Shown: positions 34,848 through 47,942, counted from the first letter of the stretch. The stretch: 64,000 bases of DNA from Sambucus nigra (GCA_949130495.1 OX422221.1:29090917-29154916); one strand, 5' to 3'. A program made the numbers and translations. Notes: a model not told the origin generated them from the sequence alone.

Positions 34848-35210
34848 ATGTCTACAGAAGCTAATCAAAACAATCCTTCCACGCATGAATCTTCTCCTGT
34901 TCTAGTGGAAAGTATTTCGTCGGATCGCGCAAGTGTTGCTAGTGAGAACAAAGCGCAGAACAAAAAACTTACATCTAACGTGTGGTTTGATTTTAATAGA
35001 GAGGTTCATCCAGATAATTCTGTTACGGCGACTTGCACCCATTGCAAAAGAAAGTTTGATGTGGGGAGTTCAAAAGGAACCTCACACTTGAGCAACCATC
35101 TCAAATCGTGTAAACGTAAGGTTGTGAGTGGAGGAGACATTCGACATAAACTTATTGGCACAGTTAAGTCATCTAGTGATCCGATTCCAAAGTTTGGCAC
35201 GTTGGGTTAG
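34848..35210 (+). pseudogene. hAT transposase, N-terminal part with BED zinc finger
   Basis: After a Ser/Asn-rich N-terminus, the frame has WFDF, then CTHCKRKF and then HLSNHLKSC. This is the BED-type finger (C-x2-C ... H-x4-H-x3-C) that binds DNA in plant hAT transposases and related host proteins. About 30 residues after the finger the frame ends at TAG (35208-35210), where it overlaps the second part in another frame. In complete family members the RNase H-like catalytic domain with its acidic triad begins in this area; it is missing. An upstream ATG at 34836 is possible, but it would lie in the predicted leader intron. Confidence 0.8.
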
Positions 35211-36404
35211 CAATGGGTTAAAAGTGATTGATACTTTTATTGAGAGAATTCGTAATAGTGTTAAGCACGTTGGGTCATCACTTCAAAGAAATCAAATTTG
35301 GAATGTTGCGTTACGACACACTCGTTTGAATTCTAAAAATAATGTGGAATTAGATTGTCAAACTAGATGGAATTCTACGTATCTTATGCTAGAGAGTGCC
35401 ATAGAATTGAGAGGATCTTTTGAGCGCTTGGCAAAGTTGGATCGTGATTATGAGTTTCTTCCAAATGAGCATGATTGGGAACGGGTGAAAAAAATTTGTG
35501 AATGTTTGAAAAAAATTTATAAAATGACAAATCGCCTTTCAAGGACAAAATACCCAACTGCAAACTACTATTTCAATGATGTTTGTAATATTAATTATCA
35601 GTTGAATAAATGGATGCAAAGTAATGTGGATTATATTCATTTGATGGCATTGAAAATGCGAGAAAAGTTTGATAAGTATTGGGAGGATTGTAGTTTGGTG
35701 TTAACATTTGGACTGGTGTTGGACCCTCGGTACAAAATGGAGTTTGTTCACTATGCTTATCGTGAGATTTATGGTTCTTTGGTAGAAAGTTACATTCGCA
35801 GAGTTCGCACCACTTTGTTTGAGTTATATGCTGAATATAAAAGTATAAATAGTGAATCTTCATGTTCTCCCATCATACTTGGGGATAGATGTGAGCAGTC
35901 TACTCGTGAAGTTGATACTATTCCCCAAGCAAGATCTGGCTTTACAGGAGGATTTAAAAGGTTTATTATGGAGCGCTTTAATGCTTCATCTATAGTTCAA
36001 AAGTCTGAATTAGAACACTACTTGGAGGAAGCTTTATTCCCTCTCGACGATGATAATGAGTTTGCATTTGATATTTTGCATTGGTGGAAGATTAATGGGC
36101 CAAAGTTCCCCACAGTTGCGAAGATGGCATGTGATATCTTAGCTAGTCCTATTACTACCATTGCATTAAAGTCACCTTTTAGTTGGGGGCGCAGAATTGT
36201 GGATGATACACGTTCATCTTTAGCTTCTGAGACTGTCGAGACTCTTCTTTGTTTGAAAGATTGGTTGCCTTCTGTTGGAGAGAAACTGGGTAAGTCAAAA
36301 TAAAATTTATATTTTTCATTACTATTAAATATAAATAAACACTAACCTATTATTTGTTTGCATAAATTTTAGAAAATTTGAAGGTTGCTGATGATAATGA
36401 ATAG
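35205..36404 (+). pseudogene. hAT transposase, C-terminal part with dimerisation domain
   Basis: The frame becomes transposase-like at VSNGLKVIDTFIERIRN (about 35206) and goes on with TRWNSTYLML (the conserved RWNST block), LDPRYK, and the C-terminal dimerisation domain: SELEHYLEE, FDILHWWK, PFSWGRRIVDD and TVETLLCLKDWL. After residue KL a donor GGTAAGT at 36290 and an acceptor TTTTAG at 36371-36372 would splice to a short last exon ending at TAG 36402-36404. It is out of frame with the BED part. The catalytic Asp residues before RWNST are gone with the deletion. Family members need both parts for transposition. Confidence 0.85.
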
Positions 36405-37169
36405 CTAGGCTCTCGAAAATTCATTTTCAGGTATTATTATTAATTGAATATTTTTGTTAGTATTGTTCTTTTTGTGATAATGAATAGATAATGCTAATAA
36501 TCTGTTTATAACTTTTTCTTTCTTTTTATCCAATACATCTTTATGGGACCTTGGAAGTTGAAGATGATAATTTTTGTGTTACGGGGGCAGATTTTGGTGG
36601 AAGAAACTTTTATGTATAAGAAAAACTTATGTTACATGTATTATTAAACTCATGGATTTATCTTTTTAGTACAATATATTGGTGAAGTTTTATTTGGGTG
36701 AATTAGTATGTTCAAACAGTTAATGTCTTATCTTTATGCATTACTACTAACTTGCGAGTTGTGATTACCTTAATGCTTAATTCTACAAGGATACAAAGGA
36801 AAGGAGATGAGAAAGACACACTTCAGGAACTTAAGGGGTAAAAAATAACATCCCTTCTTTATTGTAATATATTCTTTGTTTTCTCTGTTAATATTTTAAT
36901 TGAGTTATTCTTTTCAGGTAAGATAATGCTTCATTTCATTTTTGTTCAAGCATTAGAGAAACTGAAGAGGATACAAATTTCAATGGCTCGAAATTGAATA
37001 AGAAAATGCACATTAAAGGTTAGTACTTTTTCTCAAACCTTCTTTTATAGTTTAATTTCATGCTTCACACATTCTCTATATCTTACATGGAATGAAAAAT
37101 TATATATTTAATTAATTGATTAAATTAGTGTTCAATATGCTATGTGTATCTTAATGTATCTTAAACAAT
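36405..37169 (+). other. 3' part of the hAT element, untranslated
   Basis: AT-rich, with two short GT-AG-like intervals (near 36839-36918) that could be 3' untranslated introns. No coding domain. Confidence 0.4.
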
Positions 37170-37343
37170 AAAAATGGATAAGGATATTATCCGAATCTGG
37201 CAAATCTGAGAGGATACGGATATGGATAGCTGAAATTATTATCCGGGCGGATACGGATACGAATACGGATAGTGTGGAGTCTTGACGGATACGAATGTGG
37301 ATACTATGGTATCCGCTCCGTATCCATCCGTTTTACACCCCTA
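37170..37343. repeat. Right subterminal CGGAT/ATCCG array of the hAT element
   Basis: About nine CGGAT or ATCCG words in 175 bp, mirroring the left end. Confidence 0.75.
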
Positions 37344-37779
37344 ATTCTAAGTATGTGTAATTATTGGGGCTCAATATATGCATAAAACTTTTTAAACCCA
37401 AAAATTTTGATAGATAATTTAATAGAAAGTAAAAAGAAAACTAGGTATAAAGCATAAACCTAGGGTTTAGAATCATGATACCTTCGTAGATCTTGTTGGT
37501 GATCCGAGTGAGGAGATATTGCATTTGAAGAAGATGAAGGGATAGACATTTTCTTGTCCCAAAAAAACTTCCGAGAACACAGGAAGGCCTCCAATATTTT
37601 AGTATATGATCCTACCCACGAAGATTATGTGTGCGACGTTCTTAGAGATGAATAATGTACGTTTTGAGTGAGATATGGCCTTCTCTACATACAACACTTC
37701 ACAAAAAGTGTGAATAGTACTTTTTCTCTCCCTCTCTAACCCTCAATAATGAGTACACTCCTTAAAACCGTATCTTACA

Positions 37780-37782
<3 letters not shown>

Positions 37783-37856
<74 letters not shown>
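37783..37856. repeat. (TA)n(TG)n compound microsatellite
   Basis: About 38 bp of TA followed by about 36 bp of GT. Confidence 0.95.
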
Positions 37857-37859
<3 letters not shown>

Positions 37860-39686
37860 AGACATGGGATTGGAATAAACTGGGTTTGTAGAGAGTCTAG
37901 GCCTGCTACTTGGGTAAATGGACTATACTAGGGACCCAGGACTAAATAACTAAATTGGCTTCCATATAAATACTAAAAAATCTCAAATGATATCCTCATA
38001 ATTTATTTTCATTATTTATTTAATCAAAATTAATTTCACTAAATAGTCATAACGTCACTTCAATTTAATTATCTCAAAATCACTCGAAATAATAAGTTCG
38101 CGTTTGCAAAGTTGTTATAGTATACAATATGATTCTCCGTGTTAATCATACAATACCCTCTTAGTCAAATCAATTTGTTGCTAATCGATTTTAACCAATT
38201 TCAAATTCATTCTTTGATTCTCAAACTTAACTTACTTGATACTCTATCGTATTATTTAAAATAATCCGTTGATCAAGGAATAAACACTTATAATCCTATC
38301 AAGGCGGTATCATAATCCAAGATCTTTCTTGGACAAAAATTCCTATGAATTATGATCTGTCACCTATGACTTGCTTAAAATATTGTATAGCTCAAGTGTA
38401 AGGTAGTCGCGAGAGTAGTATAAATCTGATAAGGCTAAAGTCGAATTCCCTAAGGATTTATACAAGGTAATATTTGTTTAGAAAAGTGTTAAGAAACAAA
38501 AGTAAACGGCAAGAAAATATTATCTATGTTTAAGAGAGTGAATTAACGAACTAAAGTGAACCAAAACTATAAAGAAAAATTAAGAATAGGTTCAAAAGGG
38601 TAAGAGAGTTTTAAACTAACGGATTGATAAACTAAGATTAAAAAAGGCCTGGGAGCATTCCCCCATCTTGGACTATCATAACGGAAATGGTCCTTATTAT
38701 TAAATTAACAATAAAATGGGAATAATTTATTGCTTTCAATAATTAAGCATGAAAGGCGGCAACATAACGATACAAAATAAAGATTTCCATAAATTATGGG
38801 ACAAATGCATTGATGTTGGAGTAAAGACTAAAATACAACTCTTACATGATAAAAGAAGTTACTATAATATGATACACCAATAGCAATACATACACCAAAG
38901 GATTGGATTCAAACTAAAAACCTAACAAAGAAGTACAAGCATCCAAGTCAGGTTTATGCTCCCAAACAAATTAAACTAGCTACTTATGCTAATGAAAATG
39001 AAAAAATGCAAAGTAGAGGTAATTAAAGGAGTGAAAGCCATTAAATACAAGATTTAAAACACAACAACTATATTAATGAACTAGAAAGAATCCAATGCTA
39101 ATAAAGTACAATAAAACAAAGCTTTATATATTTATAATGGAGTAAATTAAAAGAGAGGATGAAGAAAACGATATTAAATCCCAGGAGAGAGAATAGAGCT
39201 TTGTGCTTGTAAAGCGGTTTCTTATAATATCAGATATATCGAAATATAAAAGTACAACTTTTTATTTTATAGTAAATGGATTTTAATCCAAAGAAAAGAA
39301 ATAAATATCCAAAAATTCATAGGAGCGATTAGGCAGATGGGGTTGATCGATCAACTTATCTCAAATCCGCCTCACTATCTTCAATCTATTCACAAAAGTG
39401 GCGATCAATCGGCATTTTATTTTTATTCCTCTATTTACTTTAAAGAACTATGGAGCTCGATAAGATGTCTATAACTCGATCATTCGAAAATCGAATGACA
39501 TGTCGTCTATGGTTGTGCAAATCTAACTCGATGAACTATGCTCTCATGGAATTTTGCCAATCGGTAGTGAAGTCTAAATTTATGAAAATGCCCCTGAAGT
39601 TGCATCTTGTGATGAAACTTTCCCAAAACACAACTAATTTCTCCGCTAATCATTCCCACATATATAAAAGATCAAATAAATCTTGC

Positions 39687-39689
<3 letters not shown>

Positions 39690-39760
<71 letters not shown>
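39690..39760. repeat. (TA)n(TG)n compound microsatellite
   Basis: About 35 bp of TA followed by about 36 bp of TG, the same structure as 37783-37856 two kilobases away. Confidence 0.95.
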
Positions 39761-39766
<6 letters not shown>

Positions 39767-41869
39767 TATATCACATAAAGAGGTTATATAGTATAACAGC
39801 ACAAATATGGAGGGAAACGGGAGTGGGAATGCTATAATGCGTAAATAAAAGAGGGATTTCATGAAATATTCAAGACTAATCAACCTACTTACATAACGAT
39901 TGCCAACTTGTGAAGATTTATATTAAATCTCACCCATAAAATCAGAGAAATAATTATTCAAACATTCTAATCCTCATAACCCTCATGATTAAGAATTTAT
40001 GCAACATTTATAAACCTGAGAGATTATGAAAGTCTAATCTAGTTAGCAAGTAGACTTAAATCTCAATTGTGCTTTTGTTCAATACATTCCCAAATGTATC
40101 GATCACAATCCTTTTCAACTATTAGACAAGTTCTCAGACAATCCAACAGGTTCTAGTAGTTTGACATAAACTACTAGGAATGCACTCATAGCTTTACCTA
40201 TATGATGCCAACTCCATATTTAAGACGTGCACTATTCAATTGTACTATAAATATAATGTTGATCTCTCTTAATCGGGTAACTCATCGAAATTCCTACTAA
40301 GTCCAATTGACATAGTATGTTAAAAACATATATATAATGCATTCTCACAAAAATGATTCTCATTTCAAATGAACTTAACACGCATTTATTAAATAATAAA
40401 TGTCATATATGTAAACTCCGAAAGTAATAACATAAGAGTTTAAAAAATGTGGATAAATTAAAACCATACGTACATGGAAATAATCAAAAACATGAATATC
40501 CACATGTATACAATACAAAACTGGATAAGAATGAATTATACGACTTCATTATATTACAATTTTCTAGAGTACAAACTGAATAACTAAATAGATAAATAAA
40601 ACATCTACCGTTATCCAGCTAAAATAGAATAATTCTAAACTACACAACTCCTTTGTTGCAATACCTAGTTGCAACCCCTTCTAATGATACAATAATACTA
40701 AAAATATCCTTGGGTCCCCATAACAGAATTCAAAATTATTAGTCAATGAAAGAGTGTTAAAACCCCCTTACATGACATCTTCAAATTTAAACCAAGAGTA
40801 ATAAGGATAGAGTATATCAAAAACATAAGATCCTCAATACTCAAATGTAAATATCCATGTGCATAAACAATAACTTCCATATAATATATCAAATGATCAT
40901 AGATACAAGTAGCTCAAATATAAATTTTGAAATCGCATTCCAATGATAACCCAACGACTAGGTACCTCAATCTTAAGGAATCCCGACTAATATACAGGCT
41001 ACTAGTATTGTCAACACCTAACTCATATATAAAATACTAACCATCGGACCTATACTCACCTCTTAACCACTATGTATATCCATACAAGAATTCAACATCA
41101 AAACATTGCACCATTTACCAACTTTTAACCACTACTAGACTTCATGCGTGGGATATGAAAATACATACAAGTAACCACCCTAACGCATTGTTGTCTAGAT
41201 TAGTTAGTTGTTTAGAGTTAATGATAACACTTACAGAACTTCCACAACCCGAGCTATTTGTTTCGATTGACCCTATAACTAATTCAATCTCTTGAATCTT
41301 AGAGAGTCTAATATTAATTCTCAAATATTATAGTAACAAATATCCCATACTCTTTTTCGATGAGAGCACATGCTAACTAAGTAATTCAATACTACTTTAC
41401 CTCCGGGTTTACCTATTATTAATATAATTCATTAATTCTCCATAGCCATGTCATCCAGGAATTCTAGGACATAAGCACATAAACAAAGGCCAACAGGGCA
41501 TAACTCTTCCCATTAAGAATCTTAATAGTGCGTTGTGGAAAATCATTCATCTAAGTGGACATTCACACTACCCATTACCATGAACCATATCACATGAAGC
41601 CAAAAATAATGATACAATAATCTAAGCTATCATGAGTTCCTCAACAATAAGGTTGAACTACTAGTTAATCATAACTACTTACCCCTTACCTAATCTCAAT
41701 ACCATAAAGTAATCTAATGTTAACCACCAAATTCAAAAATGGGGTTATCCATATCAAAACCATTATGTTCTGATCCACATATAAAGTTTTAGTTTAAATA
41801 TGAAGTTACCTAATTAAAGGATATATTTCTAACTTTAGTTATACCAATCATGCACCCATTACATGTAAC

Positions 41870-43300
41870 TGTTGGGGTTGTAGGCTAAAAATCATGGTTC
41901 ATTAGTGCAGTTTAGTTTGCACATATTTTTGGAAAGCTATTAAATAATTGAATTTAGTATTAAAAAGGGAAAATGCATTTAATTTAAAATTAAATAAACT
42001 TTATTTATTTGGATCAATAAGTTGAATTGAGTCAAATGCATCGGTTATTTTAATTTGGACTTATTAGCTTAATTTTATTAGGCCATATTAATATTGGGCT
42101 TGGATTGTTTATATTAGGGAAGTTAGTAATTGGTTGGGTTGGTAATACAAAGTTATCCCTAAGGGGATAAAAGTTTTTTATTAACTGCTTATTAATCAAG
42201 TAGGACAAGCTAATGCTTGGTTGGAAATCTATGCGTTAGAAAAGATTTATAGAGTTAATTGAATTTCGTGAGTTTTAAAAATAAAAATAAAATGGGGAGA
42301 TGCTACCCAGGCCACGCTTGCGCCCTTTAGGGCCGAGACCGCTTGTCCCAAAGCCACGACCGTGATTGGGTCATGGGTCACCCGTGGGGTCTTCTAGCCT
42401 GGGTTGGTATATAAGTGGTTTAAACCTTCTTTTTCAATCATTTTAACTCATAACATTTCCATCTCTTAACCCTAATTTTCCATACTTTCTATTGCACATA
42501 AACCATTATCATCCTAGAAGGCTAAAACACCATTATCAATCTAAATTTCAAGTTCATTAAAGATCAGAGAAATGGCTTAAAGAAAGAGAAACGACTAAAT
42601 AATTCAAGAAGAATGACAGAGAAATAAGAAGTTAAAGAATGAGTCAAGAACAATTGAAGTCAGCATCATCATCATCATCATCAATTCAATCTTTCAATCT
42701 CAATCTAAGGCAAGATAAAAACTACTCTCTCCTTCATGTTTATAAATAGTAATTTCTCCATAAATACTTATAAAATATTATAATTCATTAGACATAACTA
42801 GGTGCAACCCCTTAACTAATAATACTCTTAAGTTAAGAATTCTTATATTATGCTTATATACTAAATTCATGTGATTTGTATAAATGGATTAATGAAATTT
42901 CTAAATTTTAATCAAGCATATTTTTAACTCAACCTAGTTTTACATTGGAAATTGATATGGTAAATATGACTTATACACATGGTAGAGATCATGGAATTTA
43001 AAATATTATCGTGTTAATTCCCTTTTATAATTGTAATTAAATTTACACCATTTTTAGTAAATTGTGTGAATTCGATTATTAGCATGATAATCCCTTTTGA
43101 AGTTATCAAGTTACATAAATGTTACTAAATTTTGAAATTTTGAATAATGCCATGTAAATTCGACTTGTAGTTGACGTTAAAAACTCTAATTCACGTACTA
43201 CTTGTAACTTGAGAATTTTAAAGGTTTCATCCTCTTACATAATTGATAAATTCTAATGGAAAACATTCAAGAAAGTAAGTATGTTGAAATTTGGTTAGAT
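41870..43300 (+). mobile_element. Possible solo LTR or promoter-bearing retroelement remnant
   Basis: It starts TGTTGGGGTTGTAGG. A GC-richer patch with CACCCGTGGGG lies before a TATA box (GGTATATAAGTGG, 42407-42419), followed by a C/T/A-rich leader with many cattt words. An (ATC)n run is at 42663-42684. No coding domain, second copy or target duplication was found, so this is a weak call. Confidence 0.3.
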
Positions 43301-43364
43301 TAACATATTGGATGATTTGTTATGCTATTATATTATAATTAGGTTATATTATGATATATCCCAT

Positions 43365-43812
43365 TGTTGATACCAAAAATTATCCATCTACATGGACCAT
43401 TCAGATACTGACACGTGCTATACAGTGGGATATTAATCCTACTCATTAAGGATGGAATACCAACCAACTCCAGGAATGCGGACCAACTCTTGGAATATCG
43501 ACCAACTCTAAGAATGCCAACCAACGTGACAGGCAAACACCAACAGTTGTATATATTAATGATTGTACAGATGTAAATGTCTACGATATAAAGACATTCC
43601 ATCTCTTGTACACCTCCTAAGGACTATAAATATATTGTAAACCCTACAAATAGAGGGAGACAAAAAGAGAGGCAATTGAATAATCCCAGGGAAATACACA
43701 ACAGTGGACGTAGGCTTTTTCCTTAAGCCGAACCACTTTAAAAATCTCTTGTCTCTTATTTCTATTTATCTGTTATCAATTAATTAACCTCGTCTAGTTT
43801 TTTGCATCAACA
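43365..43812 (+). repeat. 5' LTR of the Tat-type element (448 bp)
   Basis: Starts TGTTGATACC and ends GCATCAACA, a 7-bp perfect inverted end. It includes GACTATAAATATATTG near 43621 as a TATA box and cagtggacgtaggc near 43703. It aligns with 53485-53911 apart from small indels (for example an extra aactcttggaatatcgaccaa copy here). Confidence 0.9.
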
Positions 43813-45363
43813 GATTAGAACCGTCTGTGGGAACAATATTTCTAATCAATCTCACTCAATCAAACACCTAAATGGATGAATTCCTGAATCAAGTCTCAAG
43901 AACGAAGGTATTATGCCTACTCCTTCTGCTCCTCCATCTGTAAATGATTTAACTGGGATTCTGGCCAGTCTTACAAGAGGCCAAGAGGCCATGCAAGATG
44001 CTATCAGGAAACTTGGACAAACCCTCCAAACCGTAGCACCTGCTCTATTTGTTCAAGGAAATATGCCATCACCCGCTCCAAGAGATGGACGGCATAGAAA
44101 TTCGATCTCAATAAGAGACGTTTCCTACTGTCCAAGGTTAGCATCATTACTCAGAACCTCATAATATTTTCATACACGGTCTTATTCTCTAGAACGTCCA
44201 AGAACCTTAGAGAGATTAAGTCGTGCATCACCCTTTGATCATTTAGGACCTAGGGGAAAAATGTTCCTAGGGTAAGATTTGGTAATACTAGACGACCATC
44301 TAATCAAAGGGAAAGCACGGCTCAATCTAGATCAATTTCTTGATGAATTATTACTCGGACCGAGCAACGGGTTCAAGAAGAAAGCTCAATACCTAATAAA
44401 GTTGCAATACATAAATCCAATGCTGCCAATGATGCATGGAAAGGATCTATACAGATATTGGAAGACACATTGGGAGAAATGGTAAAGATAAAAAACTAGT
44501 GCAAAGAAGTTTTGTAAAAGTGTCTCAATTTGAGAAAGCAATTGTGGATTTCCTTACTCCAGCAAAGTTCAAGGCTCTAGTAGTAACGCCCAAATATAAT
44601 GGAAAAATGGATTCAGTCCTCCATATAGAATAATACCAGGCAGCTGTTGATATTTATGTCATCCGTGACGAGATGAGGTGTAGAGCATTTTCTGGAACCA
44701 TTATCGGATCTGCCCAAATCTGGTACAATGGTCTTCCTCGGGGATAAATTTCTAGCTTCAACCAACTGGCCGAGCTATTCATTAATTACTTTTACTTTGG
44801 AGCAAAACCTGTGAAAATGGTGGCACACTTACTTAGTGTGAGACAGAAAGAAGAAGAGAGCACCAGGGATTACATCACTCGTTTTAATAACAAGAAACTA
44901 GAAGTACTAGATTATGAGAAAAAACCCGCAATAACTGCCCTCATGAGTGGATTGATCCCTTAAAAATTGTATTACACTCTTGCTAAGGATCCTCCGAAGA
45001 CAATGGCAGAATTGATGGCTAAAGCAGCAACGATCATGAATGTCGAGGAACCAATGGCAGCTAAGCGTAGGTGATGGCAAAAATGATAAGAAATATCACA
45101 AAGAACCCAGAGAACACAGGGAATTAAGACAGAAAGGGGTTTTGGAGCGACTCAAGAAGTACAACGACTACACTCCGCTAACTATGGGAATTCACCATGT
45201 TTTGGAAAAAATCAAGCATAATAAAGATGTGCGCTGGCTTGATAAGCTGAGAAGTTCCCCGGCCAAGAGAGACAAAACTAAGTACTGCGAATTTCATAGG
45301 GATCATGCTCACACAACGAAACATTGCATAGCTCATCAAAATGAGATCGAAACTGTCACCTGA
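43813..45363 (+). pseudogene. gag remnant of the Tat-type element
   Basis: The leader holds AACCGTCTGTGGGAAC, the phrase that follows the LTR in this class. Pieces in several frames follow: a short N-terminal coiled segment (LTRGQEAMQDAIRKL, from 43913), the capsid-type segment at about 44640-45060 (SAQIWYNGLPRG, NQLAELFINYF, ESTRDYITRFN) and the finger KYCEFHRDHAHTTKHC at about 45283-45330. The finger is the C-x2-H/C type of Tat-lineage gag proteins. Stops, for example after GLPRG and GLIP, and frameshifts break it into at least five pieces. Confidence 0.75.
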
Positions 45364-45509
45364 AGAGGAAAACTGAATCAGTACGTTGATCGGTATGACA
45401 ACGCAGGAGGTCGGCATAGATAAAAATCTCTTTGCAAGCCCAGAGAGGATAAGAAAAGAAATCATGAAGATGATCAGGATGATGATGCTGATCTCCTTAA
45501 AAAAAGGCA

Positions 45510-46097
45510 ACCAGAGCGTGAGGTATTCTGTATTAATTTTGGTTCTTTTGATTACCAAATGATTACAGGTATAGACGTGGGAGGAGGAGATCATACAGAA
45601 AGAGAAAATCTTACCTCCATGAGGCACAAGCTTTCTCGTATATATAAAGGATCGACCTTGCAGAGGAGAACCGACAAAGGAAGGTTAACAAAGATAAACT
45701 AGTAATTGGTTTCACTAAAAATGACCTTTCAGGAGTATTGTATCCTCACGATGACCCACTGCTATTCAAAGTCGAAAAAGAAGAAATAATTATCTCCAGA
45801 GTATTAGTAGATAATGGTAGCTCGACAGATATCATTTTATATCCTTGTTTTAGCAACTTGGATTTTAAACTTAGCCAATTAGAGCCTTATGATCGACCAC
45901 TAATAGGCTTTGCAGGTGAGAAAGTCTTCCCTTTGGGAACCATTAAAATAGAGGTGATGATAGGCACTTGGCCAGCTAGCCGAACAGAGAAGATCCATTT
46001 CTTTGTAATGGATAAAAATGTCCATTCAGCTTACAATATAATCAAGGGAAGAGTGGGGCGAAAGAAATTCGAAGCAGTACCATCCACTGTTCATTAG
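45510..46097 (+). pseudogene. Aspartic protease remnant
   Basis: SRVLVDNGSSTDII near 45797-45840 is the D-x-G-S-S active-site loop of gypsy proteases (as VLVDNGSSADIL in Tat elements). It is followed by PLIGFAGEKVFPLGTI and HFFVMD, the flap and second strand. In family members this enzyme cuts the polyprotein. The frame stops at 46097 in the linker to reverse transcriptase. Confidence 0.8.
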
Positions 46098-46499
46098 TGT
46101 TTAGAATTCCTTAATAATTTTGTTGTGGTAATTATGAAAGGTGATCAAAAAGTAGCTCAGGAGTGTTACTATTCTTCTGCCAAATAAAAAGACTTGGAAG
46201 AAATAAAGAAGAAAACTACTACCTACCAAGTGGATACTCCAAAACATGATGAAGAATCTGAGGTTGAAACCTTAGATCCAAGAAAGGAAACAGAGTTGGT
46301 AAAGGGATAGATTATGGAAGCAAGTTAAAGCATTGTGTTAGATGATGATAAATCGGAGTGCACCACTCAAATAAGGATAACATTGGATCCTGTTCAAACA
46401 TGAACTTGTGAGCTTCCTTAAACAGAGAAAGAATGTGTTTTCCTAGAGTCATAAAGACATGCATGGGATATATCCCAATTTCCTTTGTCATGAGCTCAA

Positions 46500-47820
46500 C
46501 GTAAACAAAAAAGTTAAACCATTCAAATAAAGGTGAAGAGTGTTCAGTCCCAAAAAGAACCAAGCTATACAGGAAGAGGTTGAAAAGCTTCGGAAAGCAT
46601 CTTTTATTAATGAAGTGAAATGCCAAGACTGGTTGGCCAATGTAGTTATGGTCGAAAAGAAAAAGAAAAAGTGGAGAATGTGTGTATATTTCATGGATTT
46701 AAATAAAGTGTGCCCAAATGATCATTTTCCTTTGCCCCGAATAGATCAGATTGTGGATGCTACATCAGGACATGAGCTGCTCAGCTTTATGGATGCTTGT
46801 TCTGGTTAGAACCAGATAAAAATAAATCCTAAAGATAAGGAAAACGCTTCTTTCATCACTCCCCAAGGAACATATTATTATAATATTATTCCTTTTGGTT
46901 TGAAAAATACAGGTGCTACATATCAAAGGTTGGTCAACAAGGTGTTCGAGGAACAGATAGGCAAGAAATGGAAGTCTACATAGGCAAGAAATGGAAGTCT
47001 ACATAGATGATATGCGTATAAAGAGAAAAAAGGCATCTTATCACATTATAGACCTCAGCCAGACTTTTGATCAACTTGAGAAGCACTAGATGAAGTTGAA
47101 TCCGACCAAATGCATTTTTGGAGTGCTAGAGGGAATGTTCCTCGAGTACACAGTAAATCGAAAGGGAATTAAAACAAATCCAGACAAGATCAAGGCACTA
47201 ATTAAAATTCAATCTTTGACTTGCAATAAGGATGTGCAAAGACACACTGTATGAGTAGCAACCTTGAATAAATTTATGTATCGAGCTATAGATAGATGCC
47301 TTCCGTTCTTCAAGGTGCTCAGAAAAAGCTTTGAATGGAATGAAGAATGTGAAAAAGCTTTTGGGGAGTTGAAAAAGTATTTAGGGTCTCCTTCATTGCT
47401 CTCCCTACCAATCACATGTGAAAAGTTGTACCTATAATTAGCTGTTTCTAAATCAGCTGTGAGTTTTTCATTGATTCGAGAGGAGAATAGAGTTTAAAAA
47501 CCCATCTACTATACCAGTAAGGCTTTTCGAGAAGCAAAAATCAGACACCCTTGCTTGGAGAAAATGGCATTGGCATTGATTGAAGCATCTAGACACATGA
47601 AACCTTATTTCCAAGCCAATATAATCATAGTTTACACTGATATGCCTCTAAGGTAGGCTTTATACAAATCAGAGAAATTTAGTAGATTAATGTACTAGGC
47701 TATGGAATTGGGGGAGTATGATATCATATATGAACCAAGGTCTTTTCTGAAAGGACAAGAAATAGCTTATTTCATAGCAGAGTTCACCTACTTTGAGGTT
47801 CCCGAGCAATAAAGTGACCA
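46500..47820 (+). pseudogene. Reverse transcriptase and RNase H remnant
   Basis: The order is EEVEKLRKASFINEV, WRMCVYFMDLNKVCPND, FPLPRIDQIVD and SFMDACSG, then after a stop FITPQGTYYYNIIPFGLKN and, after a 23-bp duplication, VYIDDM with the catalytic Asp pair. CFEWNEECEKAF and KPIYYTSKAFREA belong to the connection and RNase H parts. At least six stops are visible (46807, 46981, 47087 and others). The first catalytic Asp lies in FMDLNK/SFMDACSG. No functional enzyme could be made. Confidence 0.85.
46957..47002 (+). repeat. 23-bp tandem duplication in reverse transcriptase
   Basis: ataggcaagaaatggaagtc plus tac occurs twice in a row and is followed by atagatgatatg, which encodes the IDDM of the active site. 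Because 23 is not a multiple of three, the reading frame shifts directly before the catalytic motif and also meets a stop. Confidence 0.9.
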
Positions 47821-47942
47821 TACAGAACAAGAATCAGGAGAAGGTAATGTTACCAAGAAATCTCCCGAACAACTTTCTTCAGAAGAAGCGAGTGCAGACC
47901 TACCAGACTCTTATTTCCGAACACATGAGATGGCCATGAAGT

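Larger units (their letters stand above)
33561..37343 (+). mobile_element. hAT transposon, 3.8 kb, with internally deleted transposase
   Basis: The left end TAGGGCTGTAAA and the complement of the right end TAGGGGTGTAAA are terminal inverted repeats. The flanks attttaag (33553-33560) and attctaag (37344-37351) are an 8-bp target duplication with one change, as hAT elements make. Both ends are filled with CGGAT/ATCCG words. Between them lies a transposase gene that keeps the zinc finger and the dimerisation domain but lacks the middle. The element is therefore probably not autonomous. Confidence 0.88.
37352..41869. other. Gene-free spacer of 4.5 kb with two (TA)n(TG)n runs
   Basis: No supported gene. 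Microsatellites are at 37783-37856 and 39690-39760. The frames there that end in Tyr-Ile or Val-Cys repeats come from these runs. gttgatcgatcaac at 39342 belongs to the same kind of palindromic word seen in the LTRs. 38390-38470 (ggtagtcgcgagagtagtat) looks like decayed retrotransposon sequence but cannot be assigned. Confidence 0.5.

Noticed and set aside
39450..39883. Frames ending in Tyr-Ile, Val-Cys or Thr-His repeats
   Set aside because: Microsatellite translation; the parts outside the repeat have no domain.
45178..45627. 149-codon minus-strand frame across the Tat gag region
   Set aside because: It is a shadow of the sense gag, which has the CEFHRDHAHTT finger in the other direction.
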